Positions 1 to 5,535 of a stretch of 5,535 bases of DNA are shown here, piece after piece. Each line of letters starts with the position of its first letter. Within the stretch, counting starts at the first letter, position 1. The translations under genes were made by a program, and so were the position numbers. The notes beneath the pieces are model-generated. The model had not been told where the DNA came from. It ran no database searches and worked only from the letters and a program-made list of their open reading frames with translations. Origin of the DNA: an uncultured Pseudomonadota bacterium (lineage in GTDB: Bacteria > Myxococcota_A > UBA9042 > CAIXZC01); NCBI GenBank assembly GCA_937884235.1, contig CALGBT010000705.1, positions 1 to 5,535 of the forward strand, in the 5' to 3' direction.

Positions 1-894
1 CGCCATTTGCGCAGCCTTCTGGTTGCCGCAGAGGAGTTCCATTACTTCGCTGCGCTCCGGTCGAATGCGGGACTCATCGCTGATAATCCGGGTTCCCGGT
101 GAGAGCTGGTCGATGAGCGCTTGCGCCAGTTCGCCGATGGAGATGGCCTTGCCGTTGCCGATGTTGACGACCTCACCAATCACTCCGTCCGCTTCCGCAA
201 GGGCAAGAAAACCGCGGGCGGTATCTGTGACATAGGTCAGGTCTCGTCGCGGGGAAAGTGCGCCGAGGCGGACTTCCCCAGTCTGGCGGAGCAGCTGGCC
301 GATGATAGTCGGAATGACGGCCCGGGCGGACTGGCGCGGGCCGTAGGTGTTGAATGGGCGAATAGTCACCACCGGGACATCGAAGCTGGCGAAGTAGCTT
401 TCCGCCATCTTGTCCCCCCCGATCTTGCTGGCACTGTACGGGGATTGCCCCTGCAAAGGATGCTCTTCGTCGATGGGCGTGTAGATTGCCGTTCCATAGG
501 TTTCGCTCGTCGAGGTGTGGACCAGCCGTTCCACCGCGCTCTTGCGGCACGCTTCAAGGACGTTGAGCGTCCCGCCTACGTTGGTGGCAACGTAGCTCCG
601 GGGGGCCACGTAGCTATACGGAATGCCGATCAGGGCTGCCAGATGGAAAACCACCTCTCGCCCCTGCACCGAGGCGTCGACGAAGCCAGAATCACAGATG
701 TCGCCGCTGCGAGTCTCCATTTCAGCGAGTACTTCGGGGTCCAGGTGACGGAGATTGGCGAGCTCCCCCATGCTGTTGTAGTGGATGAGAGTTCTAACCT
801 CGGCCCCCGCTTTCACCAGAAGTTCTCACAGGTGGCTGCCGATGAAACCGGCGCCTCCGGTTACCAGCACTTTCCTTCCCGTCCACGTTGTCAT
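1..894 (-). pseudogene. legB: LegB-like NAD-dependent 4,6-dehydratase with in-frame TGA at codon 23; 3' end beyond window
   Basis: Extended short-chain dehydrogenase of the NDP-sugar 4,6-dehydratase type. The family oxidises the sugar C4 and eliminates water across C5-C6; LegB acts on a nucleotide-activated GlcNAc in legionaminic acid synthesis. The frame reads from ATG at 892-894 to base 1 (298 codons). The NAD-binding GGAGFIG motif is at residues 13-19, TSTSETYG at 127-134, catalytic YSASK at 153-157 (Y153, K157), and RPFNTYGPRQSARA at 179-192. The latter, with the LGALSPRRD and RIRPERSEV segments, is what I recall as typical of LegB rather than RmlB. Family members are about 330 residues, so roughly 30 are missing at the window edge. 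Codon 23 is TGA (826-828), between GSHL and ELLVKAG, with no frameshift. The next in-frame ATG is codon 42 (769-771), which lacks an evident ribosome site and would omit the NAD-binding loop. As written the gene should be non-functional, unless the stop is a sequence error or is read through. Substrate is uncertain. Confidence 0.85.
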
Positions 895-983
895 GGTCTC
901 CTCTCAGTCAGGGAATCGCTTGAACCCTCATTGTCTGCTGGACTCCAGAACAACGTCTGATCGTGCACACCGGTGACTTGGTG
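895..983 (-). other. Intergenic gap between glycosyltransferase and LegB-like gene
   Basis: These 89 bases separate the glycosyltransferase stop from the LegB-like start, unlike the overlapping junctions upstream. Apart from the ribosome site I see only a short imperfect inverted repeat (CTGG/CCAG with flanking TTGT/ACAA, about 931-953). It has no T-tract and so does not look like an intrinsic terminator. No convincing promoter is visible. The LegB-like gene is probably cotranscribed with the genes before it. Confidence 0.5.
898..905 (-). promoter_or_regulatory. Ribosome binding site of the LegB-like gene
   Basis: On the minus strand GAGAGGAG lies three bases before the ATG at 892-894. It is purine-rich and complementary to the 16S anti-Shine-Dalgarno. 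The spacing from GGAG is short, but GAGAGG gives about five bases. It supports the ATG at 894 as the original start, even though the frame is interrupted at codon 23. Confidence 0.6.
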
Positions 984-2057
984 TCAAGTCCCAACTATCG
1001 CCTGGTACAGGGTCTCCAGTTTGGCGAGATTGTCTTCCGCCTCTTGCGTGGTCGGCCGTGCCCCTGGAGCGCCAACATCGGCCAGGACGTCCCGGATGGC
1101 ACGCGCCAGGTCGAGCCCATCTCCTTTTCGAAAGAGGGAAACTCCTGGCGGCCGGAAGATTGTGTCACTGGCGACCGTGGGGGTGCCCAATGCAAGGGCC
1201 TCTCGTACCGACATAGAGTCGCCATCCACGAGGGGTGTCCTGAGGAAGATGTCGCTGCGTTCCAGGAGCGTGAGGAAATTCGGCAAAGCTCTCCCGATGT
1301 GAACTCTGGAGCGTACGCCGAGACGGTCGATCAAAGCCTCGAGGGCTTCGTCGTCGGTTCTGATACCGTGGGTCGTCAGGGATATGACGAGACCGATATT
1401 CGGGTGGTCTTCCTGAAGATGGGCGAGAGCTTCCAGCGCACTGTCCAAAGCATACTCGGGGGATGACGATGCCGTTGTGCACAGCAGGGGCGTGAACCTG
1501 GAGGCTGCTTCTGCGACATCTGGGGGAAGGTGTCCAGCGCCCGTTGTGACCAGTGGAAATGTGTTGCTGAGCAGGTGAACTTTGTGGTCCGGAACGATTT
1601 GGCGGATGACCTCGTCGATCTCTCGGTTGCAGGCAATGACCGCGTTGGCCCGCCTGAGGGACCAGTCTGCAACCCCGCGGCGCAGCGGGCTGAGGGTCCG
1701 TAGAAAGCGTGGAAAATCACCGCCCACCAGGGACCAGACCAAGGACCGGCGGTGTACAAGAGCCAGCGCCTGCACGACCGCACCCAGCCAGAAGGAGCGG
1801 TAGCTGGCAGACACGTAGTGGAAGATGCGCTCGGGTTCCGTGCGGAAGACTCGCTCCAGACTGGCGACCAGCTGTACCGGACTGCGACGGTCCAGATTGA
1901 CCACCCGATCCGCGACTGGCTGACCGTGGCCCAGATTGTAGACAATGGCATCGTGCCCCGAGGCGTTGAGGCTCCCCTGCATTTGCTCCAGTAACGTCGC
2001 AACGCCCCCGTAGGGTGGGGGATAGTGGCCCAGCAGGCCGATTTGCAATGCGTTCAT
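984..2057 (-). CDS. Glycosyltransferase, GT4-like (GT-B fold), 357 aa
   Basis: Probable retaining glycosyltransferase that moves a sugar from a nucleotide donor to a growing surface glycan at the cytoplasmic side of the inner membrane. The N-terminal acceptor domain starts straight into the first beta strand (LQIGLLGHYPPPYGGVA, residues 4-20), with the GGVA glycine loop typical of the group. The C-terminal donor domain has DGDSMSVREALALGTP at 278-293. Here E286 is the second acidic residue of the usual EX7E motif, and the first is replaced by D278, a variant I recall in other GT4-like proteins. No signal peptide or membrane helix is evident. The length is normal for the family. The ATG overlaps the TGA of the preceding glycosyltransferase (ATGA) and has no strong ribosome site of its own, so it is probably translated by coupling. 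Donor and acceptor cannot be deduced. Family call is fairly secure; specificity is unknown. Confidence 0.88.
   Translation of the reverse strand: MNALQIGLLGHYPPPYGGVATLLEQMQGSLNASGHDAIVYNLGHGQPVADRVVNLDRRSPVQLVASLERVFRTEPERIFHYVSASYRSFWLGAVVQALALVHRRSLVWSLVGGDFPRFLRTLSPLRRGVADWSLRRANAVIACNREIDEVIRQIVPDHKVHLLSNTFPLVTTGAGHLPPDVAEAASRFTPLLCTTASSSPEYALDSALEALAHLQEDHPNIGLVISLTTHGIRTDDEALEALIDRLGVRSRVHIGRALPNFLTLLERSDIFLRTPLVDGDSMSVREALALGTPTVASDTIFRPPGVSLFRKGDGLDLARAIRDVLADVGAPGARPTTQEAEDNLAKLETLYQAIVGT
2054..2057 (-). other. ATGA stop/start overlap between the two glycosyltransferases
   Basis: On the minus strand the start ATG (2055-2057) of the 357-residue protein overlaps the TGA (2054-2056) of the 420-residue one. 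No clear Shine-Dalgarno precedes it, so reinitiation by the terminating ribosome is the likely way of starting. The two proteins should be made in similar amounts. Confidence 0.85.
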
Positions 2058-3316
2058 GAGCTAGTGTCCAGTGCAGTAGAGTGTTCCTGTGATATCCCCA
2101 GGACTTCACGGTAGAGAGCTTCGCAGTCCCCGATGTACCGGTCCATGCCAAAGCGCCGGCGTGCTGACTTTGCGGCGGCAGTGCCGATTCTGTCAGCCAG
2201 TGGTGGGTCATCAAGGAGCCGCCGCAGTACGGTTGCGGTCGCGGCAACTTCGCCCGCAGGAACGAGAAATCCATCTTCACCATCTGTAATCGTCTCTGGA
2301 GTGCCGCCGCAGCGCGTTGCGATCACGGGAATCCCCGAGGCCATGGATTCGATGACGGCATTGGGCGTGCCCTCGTGGGCATGAACGGTGTCGGTCAACA
2401 GGATTGAAAGGTCTAGTAGAGGGTAGAATCTGTCCGCATCCTGGCGGTAGCCTGTGAATACCACGTTATCGGCAATGCCAAGGGTTAGCGCTAGTGCCTC
2501 GAGTCCGGTGCGCTCTGTCCCGTCACCGATTATGAGGAAACCGGTTCTGGGGTGATGTCCCAGCACCTTTCTGGCGACGTGTAGGAGCAATACGTGGTCT
2601 TTCTTCTGGGACAGCGATGCGACCATGCCCACGATGGCATCAAAACGCTCAAGAGAGAACTCAACAACAAGGTCTGCAGTGTCCTCGTCGACCAAGTTGA
2701 AACGGTCCATGTCCAAACCGTTGTAAACGACTCGAAATCTGTCGGTCCACGCTTCGAAGCGGCAGTCGAATCCGGCCCTAGAGTTAGCGACGGAAAGGTC
2801 AGCGTGGTGCGCGATGAAGCGCTTGATCGCCTCGGACTTGCGGCTGCCTGGATGGGCATCTCGAAAGGGGGAACAGACCACAGGGCGACGAGTGACCTTC
2901 GCTGCCACCAGACCGTATAGGCTACCCATGTTCAGGAAGGTGTGGATGACATCAATGCGGTTATCTCGGATGTATCGAACCAGGAGTCCAATTGGCCGCG
3001 GGTCGAATCTTCCATGGCGCGGGAACTGTTTGAACGCTATTCCCGAGTCCAGTATCTCATCCAGGTATCCGCCCGGCTGGCTGTCCAGAGAGGCGAAGTG
3101 TACTTCGTGCCGATGTCGCAGTCCGAGTCCCAGCGCTGAGGCCTGGCGCTCAGCACCGCCGAAACGGGTGCTATCTATGACGATCAGAATCCGAAGGGAG
3201 CGCGCACCAGCTTCTGCCGTGGATGTCCCGTGGGAGTGTGAAGAGGACTCAGGAACTATGCTTGAACGCTGTTTCAAGGACGCTCGTCCTCGAGTCGCCG
3301 AGTCGTCATCTTTCAT
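2054..3316 (-). CDS. Glycosyltransferase, GT4 family, 420 aa
   Basis: Retaining GT4 glycosyltransferase, inferred to act in the cytoplasm on a lipid-linked glycan intermediate. The first strand and glycine loop are LRILIVIDSTRFGGAER (residues 41-57). The linker has VYNGLDMDRF at 197-206, and the donor domain has IIGDGTER (262-269). The EX7E motif is intact as EGTPNAVIE, E315 and E323, followed by SMASGIPVIAT (324-334), and GFLVPAG is at 349-355. The C-terminal helix is RRFGMDRYIGDCEALYREVL (387-406). Residues 1-40 are an extra Ser/His/Arg/Asp-rich stretch with no Met, before the catalytic fold, unusual for the family. I keep the ATG at 3316 because it overlaps the preceding TGA (ATGA) and has GAGGG eight bases upstream (3325-3329). 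A non-ATG start inside the tail is possible. It is the middle gene of a coupled three-gene unit. The sugar it transfers cannot be told. Confidence 0.92.
   Translation of the reverse strand: MKDDDSATRGRASLKQRSSIVPESSSHSHGTSTAEAGARSLRILIVIDSTRFGGAERQASALGLGLRHRHEVHFASLDSQPGGYLDEILDSGIAFKQFPRHGRFDPRPIGLLVRYIRDNRIDVIHTFLNMGSLYGLVAAKVTRRPVVCSPFRDAHPGSRKSEAIKRFIAHHADLSVANSRAGFDCRFEAWTDRFRVVYNGLDMDRFNLVDEDTADLVVEFSLERFDAIVGMVASLSQKKDHVLLLHVARKVLGHHPRTGFLIIGDGTERTGLEALALTLGIADNVVFTGYRQDADRFYPLLDLSILLTDTVHAHEGTPNAVIESMASGIPVIATRCGGTPETITDGEDGFLVPAGEVAATATVLRRLLDDPPLADRIGTAAAKSARRRFGMDRYIGDCEALYREVLGISQEHSTALDTSS
3313..3316 (-). other. ATGA stop/start overlap between amidotransferase and glycosyltransferase
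   Basis: The minus-strand ATG at 3314-3316 overlaps the TGA at 3313-3315. Unlike the next junction, this one also has a GAGGG Shine-Dalgarno (3325-3329) inside the end of the amidotransferase gene. Both reinitiation and new initiation are therefore possible. Confidence 0.85.
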
Positions 3317-5175
3317 CCCGGCAGCCCTCGCAGTTCCCTCAGCCAGCTATCCAGGAAGAGCAGGGACCAGATGTGGTGGCTGAAATCCCGAGTGCCGGCC
3401 TGGTGTTTCCTCAGAATGTCGCGTGCGAAGGAGAGGTCCACGAAAGCTGCGGCAGGGGAGTTGGCCTGGGAAAACCGGTCCTCGACGAGTTCTCGAAGCT
3501 CGTTGCGAAACCAGAGCTTCAAGGGGACACCGAAACCCTGTTTGGGATGCGTCATGATCTGGTTGGGCAGCTCGTTGGCCATACATTTCCTTAGAATGTA
3601 CTTCTTCTCACCGCCTCGCAGTTTCAGGCTAGACGGCATGCGAAACGAGAGTTCGGCAACCTTGTGGTCCAGGAGTGGAACCCTGGCTTCCAGGGAGTTT
3701 GCCATGCTGGCCCGGTCCACCTTGACCAGGATGTCCTCGGCCAGATAGGTGTGCAGGTCCAGTTCCTGGCATCTGCTGATGAAATCGGGGGCGGTGGAAC
3801 GGCGTAGGATTGCCAGCTTATTTCCTTCGCCCAAGATGATTCCATCCTGTTTGCCGAGCAGTCGGTGCCGTTCTGCAGGCATCCATAGTGAGAACCAAGC
3901 CGGCACTTCATGGCGGTTCTTGGACAGGTAGTAGGTCAGTCCCTTGCCAAACATCTGCTGCGGAAGAAGCCGGTGAGCCGTTCCCCACACCAATTTGGCC
4001 AACATCGGAGGAAGCCGGTTGAACTTGTGCAGTCGGAGCCACTTGACGTAGTGGTTGTATCCAGCGAAGAGTTCATCGCCTCCATCCCCGGAAAGAACGA
4101 CAGTGACATGGCTCCGGGCGAATCGTGAAACCAGGTAGGTCGGAATGGCCGAAGAATCAGCGAAGGGCTCGTCATAGTATCGGGACAATTCGGCCAGCAG
4201 GTCAACCGAATTGGGCCTGACGATTTCCTCGTGGTGCTCGGTTTTGTATTTCGCGGCGATCATGCGAGCGTATGGCAACTCATCGTACGCTGCTTCTTCA
4301 AAGCCAATGGAGAAGGTCTTGACCGGGGTCGTGGAGAACCGGCTCATGAGAGCGACGACGGCGCTGGAATCGATTCCGCCGCTAAGAAATGCACCGAGGG
4401 GAACGTCGCTGATGAGGCGCATGCGAACGGCATTCTCCAGTTCCGCCTCCAATGCTTCGAGCCAGTCGGATTCGCACAAGCCATGGTCGGGCGTGAAGCG
4501 GATATCCCAGTAGCGGGCAATCTTCAGGTCTGGCTCCCCTCCGAAGTTCAAGGTCAGTGTGTGTGCCTGGGGGAGTTTCTTGATGCCGCAGATAATTGAC
4601 CTGGGCGCTGGCACATACCCGTTTGTGAAGTAGTCCTCCAGGCCCTGTGGGTCTACTTCAGCCGGGATGCCGGCGGCCAGCACGACCTTCAATTCAGACC
4701 CGAAAACGAAACGATTCCGATCCATATAGTAGTAGAAAGGCTTGATGCCCATACGGTCCCGGGCGCAAAAAAGCCGTTTGCGGCGCAGATCGAGGATTGC
4801 CAGGGCGAACATCCCGCGCAGCTCCTGCACGCAATCTTCGCCCATCTCCTCGTACAGATGGAGAATCGCCTCAGTGTCTGTCCGGGTCTTGAAGACGTGC
4901 CCACTGCCACGTAAACGCCGGGTCAACTCCGGAAAGTTGTAGACCTCCCCGTTGAAGACGATCCAGATGGAGCCATCCTCGTTGGACATGGGCTGATGGC
5001 CGCCGTCGACATCAATGATGGATAGTCGGCGGAACCCCAAGGCGACATTCTCCAGGATGTACTGCCCGGAATCATCTGGTCCCCGATGTACCATGGCATC
5101 GGTCATTTCGGTGACTAGTCTGGCTGGTACGGTATGGGTGGCATCGAAGTTGATCTGACCGCAGATGCCACACAT
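3313..5175 (-). CDS. asnB: Asparagine synthase (glutamine-hydrolysing)-like amidotransferase, AsnB family, 620 aa
   Basis: Two-domain cytoplasmic enzyme. The N-terminal class II glutaminase releases ammonia from glutamine; the C-terminal synthetase adenylates a carboxylate with ATP and amidates it, aspartate to asparagine in the classic case. Visible are the nucleophile C2 (MCGICG), RGPDD at 31-35, RRLSIID at 49-55, FNGEVYN at 74-80, the pyrophosphate loop SGGIDSS at 265-271, LSGDGGDELFAGY at 361-373, VDRASMANSLEARVPLLD at 486-503 and GEKKYILRK at 522-530. Nothing catalytic appears missing. At 620 residues it is longer than the E. coli AsnB type (about 554) and matches the long AsnB/AsnO-like forms, including those beside exosortase or exopolysaccharide genes. 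Lying first in a unit with glycosyltransferases, it may amidate a sugar acid or a glycan-linked amino acid instead of free aspartate; that is inference. The start is fixed by C2 and by AGGAG seven bases upstream. The symbol denotes the family, not proven function. Confidence 0.95.
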   Translation of the reverse strand: MCGICGQINFDATHTVPARLVTEMTDAMVHRGPDDSGQYILENVALGFRRLSIIDVDGGHQPMSNEDGSIWIVFNGEVYNFPELTRRLRGSGHVFKTRTDTEAILHLYEEMGEDCVQELRGMFALAILDLRRKRLFCARDRMGIKPFYYYMDRNRFVFGSELKVVLAAGIPAEVDPQGLEDYFTNGYVPAPRSIICGIKKLPQAHTLTLNFGGEPDLKIARYWDIRFTPDHGLCESDWLEALEAELENAVRMRLISDVPLGAFLSGGIDSSAVVALMSRFSTTPVKTFSIGFEEAAYDELPYARMIAAKYKTEHHEEIVRPNSVDLLAELSRYYDEPFADSSAIPTYLVSRFARSHVTVVLSGDGGDELFAGYNHYVKWLRLHKFNRLPPMLAKLVWGTAHRLLPQQMFGKGLTYYLSKNRHEVPAWFSLWMPAERHRLLGKQDGIILGEGNKLAILRRSTAPDFISRCQELDLHTYLAEDILVKVDRASMANSLEARVPLLDHKVAELSFRMPSSLKLRGGEKKYILRKCMANELPNQIMTHPKQGFGVPLKLWFRNELRELVEDRFSQANSPAAAFVDLSFARDILRKHQAGTRDFSHHIWSLLFLDSWLRELRGLPG

Positions 5176-5182
5176 GAACGCT

Positions 5183-5187
5183 CTCCT
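5183..5187 (-). promoter_or_regulatory. Ribosome binding site of the amidotransferase gene
   Basis: AGGAG on the minus strand, seven bases before the ATG at 5173-5175. Sequence and spacing are near ideal. It fixes the start that places the catalytic cysteine at position 2. Confidence 0.85.
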
Positions 5188-5190
5188 AGC

Positions 5191-5213
5191 TCGACGGCCC
5201 CCTCGGGCCTCGA
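5191..5213 (-). other. Hairpin in the amidotransferase leader
   Basis: TCGA at 5191-5194 pairs with TCGA at 5210-5213, and GGCCC at 5196-5200 pairs with GGGCC at 5205-5209. This gives nine base pairs with one bulged base (5195) and a four-base loop. It ends three bases before the ribosome site in the transcript. No U-tract follows, so it does not fit an intrinsic terminator for the upstream gene. It could stabilise the transcript or affect translation, or have no function. Confidence 0.45.
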
Positions 5214-5272
5214 ATCGCCCCGGTCAGCTCACTCTGGGGGCTGCTGTTTGAGTGGCAATCGGGCTGAATAGC

Positions 5273-5300
5273 ATTGTCCACATGGGTAGGAAGGTGTCAA
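5273..5300 (-). promoter_or_regulatory. Possible sigma70-type promoter for the amidotransferase-glycosyltransferase unit
   Basis: On the minus strand TTGACA (5295-5300), a perfect -35 match, is followed after 16 bases by GACAAT (5273-5278), which matches TATAAT at four of six positions. Transcription would begin near 5265, leaving an untranslated leader of about 90 bases that includes the hairpin at 5191-5213. It lies in the only sizeable gap upstream of the unit. The -10 match is modest and no operator is obvious. Confidence 0.4.
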
Positions 5301-5334
5301 CTGCTAGTGGCGCTGAACGATTGTAACGGTTCTT

Positions 5335-5535
5335 CTAGTTGGCCCCGTGATTTGCTAACACCCGGCGGTACAGCTCGAGGTGTTCATCCACCATTCGATC
5401 CATCCCAAATCGTTGGGCCACGTAGGCGCGCGCTCGCCCCCCCTGCTCTGCCCGTCGTTCGGCATTTGCGAGCAACTCCACCAGGGCATGGGACATTGCC
5501 AACTCGTTACCCACCGGCGTCAGTATGCCAGCGCC
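5335..5535 (-). CDS. Glycosyltransferase, GT4 family, C-terminal 66 residues only
   Basis: The frame is open from the window edge (5535) to TAG at 5335-5337. The translation begins GAGILTPVGN and ends with a helix containing RFGMDRMVDEHLELYRRVL. This is the standard end of a GT4 donor domain: the G-[FI]-L-x-P-x-G strand after the EX7E region, then the closing C-terminal helix. The same RFGMDR...LYR-VL pattern ends the 420-residue glycosyltransferase in this window, so the two are probably family members with a similar fold. The catalytic part lies outside the window, so activity and length cannot be judged. It is on the same strand as the other genes, 159 bases before the amidotransferase, and probably belongs to the same cluster. 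Confidence 0.75.
   Translation of the reverse strand, partial: GAGILTPVGNELAMSHALVELLANAERRAEQGGRARAYVAQRFGMDRMVDEHLELYRRVLANHGAN

Noticed and set aside
414..420. A seven-C run (G7 in the coding strand) in the LegB-like gene; a similar run lies at 5437-5443 in the partial glycosyltransferase.
   Set aside because: Both runs are short and in frame as written. Phase-variable tracts are usually longer, though such runs can be sites of sequencing error.
780..828. Selenocysteine insertion at the codon-23 TGA.
   Set aside because: No hairpin of the bacterial SECIS type is evident just downstream, and the position is not catalytic in this family.
930..958. Possible promoter before the LegB-like gene, with a GACAAT box at 930-935.
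   Set aside because: No acceptable -35 element at 15-18 bases spacing.
121..960. A 279-codon open frame on the plus strand opposite the LegB-like gene.
   Set aside because: It is antisense to a frame with clear catalytic motifs, its translation shows no recognisable domain, and long antisense frames are common opposite GC-rich codon-biased genes.
963..1466. A 167-codon plus-strand open frame opposite the 357-residue glycosyltransferase.
   Set aside because: It mirrors the codon bias of the real gene, has no recognisable motif and no plausible separate context.
5315..5332. Weak hairpin (GAAC/GTTC) just after the stop of the partial glycosyltransferase.
   Set aside because: Only about five pairs with a bulge and no T-tract, too weak to call a terminator.

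Overview
The window is a piece of a bacterial surface-polysaccharide or glycoconjugate gene cluster. All recognisable genes lie on the minus strand, so transcription runs from high to low coordinates. The moderately GC-rich composition, the codon choice and the protein types suggest a proteobacterium, but I cannot name a genus from the sequence alone. Every complete gene ends in TGA, which argues for the standard bacterial code.

In order of transcription, the window opens with the last 66 codons of a GT4-type glycosyltransferase (5335-5535). A 159-base intergenic region follows. It holds a possible sigma70-type promoter (5273-5300), a hairpin (5191-5213) and a good Shine-Dalgarno site (5183-5187). 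Next comes a tightly packed three-gene unit: a 620-residue glutamine-dependent asparagine synthase-like amidotransferase (3313-5175), a 420-residue GT4 glycosyltransferase (2054-3316) and a 357-residue GT4-like glycosyltransferase (984-2057). Both junctions in this unit are 4-base ATGA overlaps, the usual sign of translational coupling. After an 89-base gap, a LegB-like NAD-dependent 4,6-dehydratase gene runs to the window edge (1-894).

The likely division of labour is inferred as follows. The LegB-like enzyme would make a 4-keto-6-deoxy nucleotide sugar, possibly on the way to legionaminic acid or another di-N-acetylated 6-deoxy sugar. The glycosyltransferases would assemble the oligosaccharide. 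The amidotransferase could add an amide to a sugar acid or amino-acid substituent, or simply make asparagine.

The most notable observation is a single in-frame TGA at codon 23 of the LegB-like gene (826-828), directly after the NAD-binding glycine motif. The other 297 codons visible in the window are open and well conserved. This is a recent nonsense mutation, a sequence error, or less likely a recoding event. I did not find convincing evidence for a wholly new system, RNA gene, mobile element or CRISPR array here.
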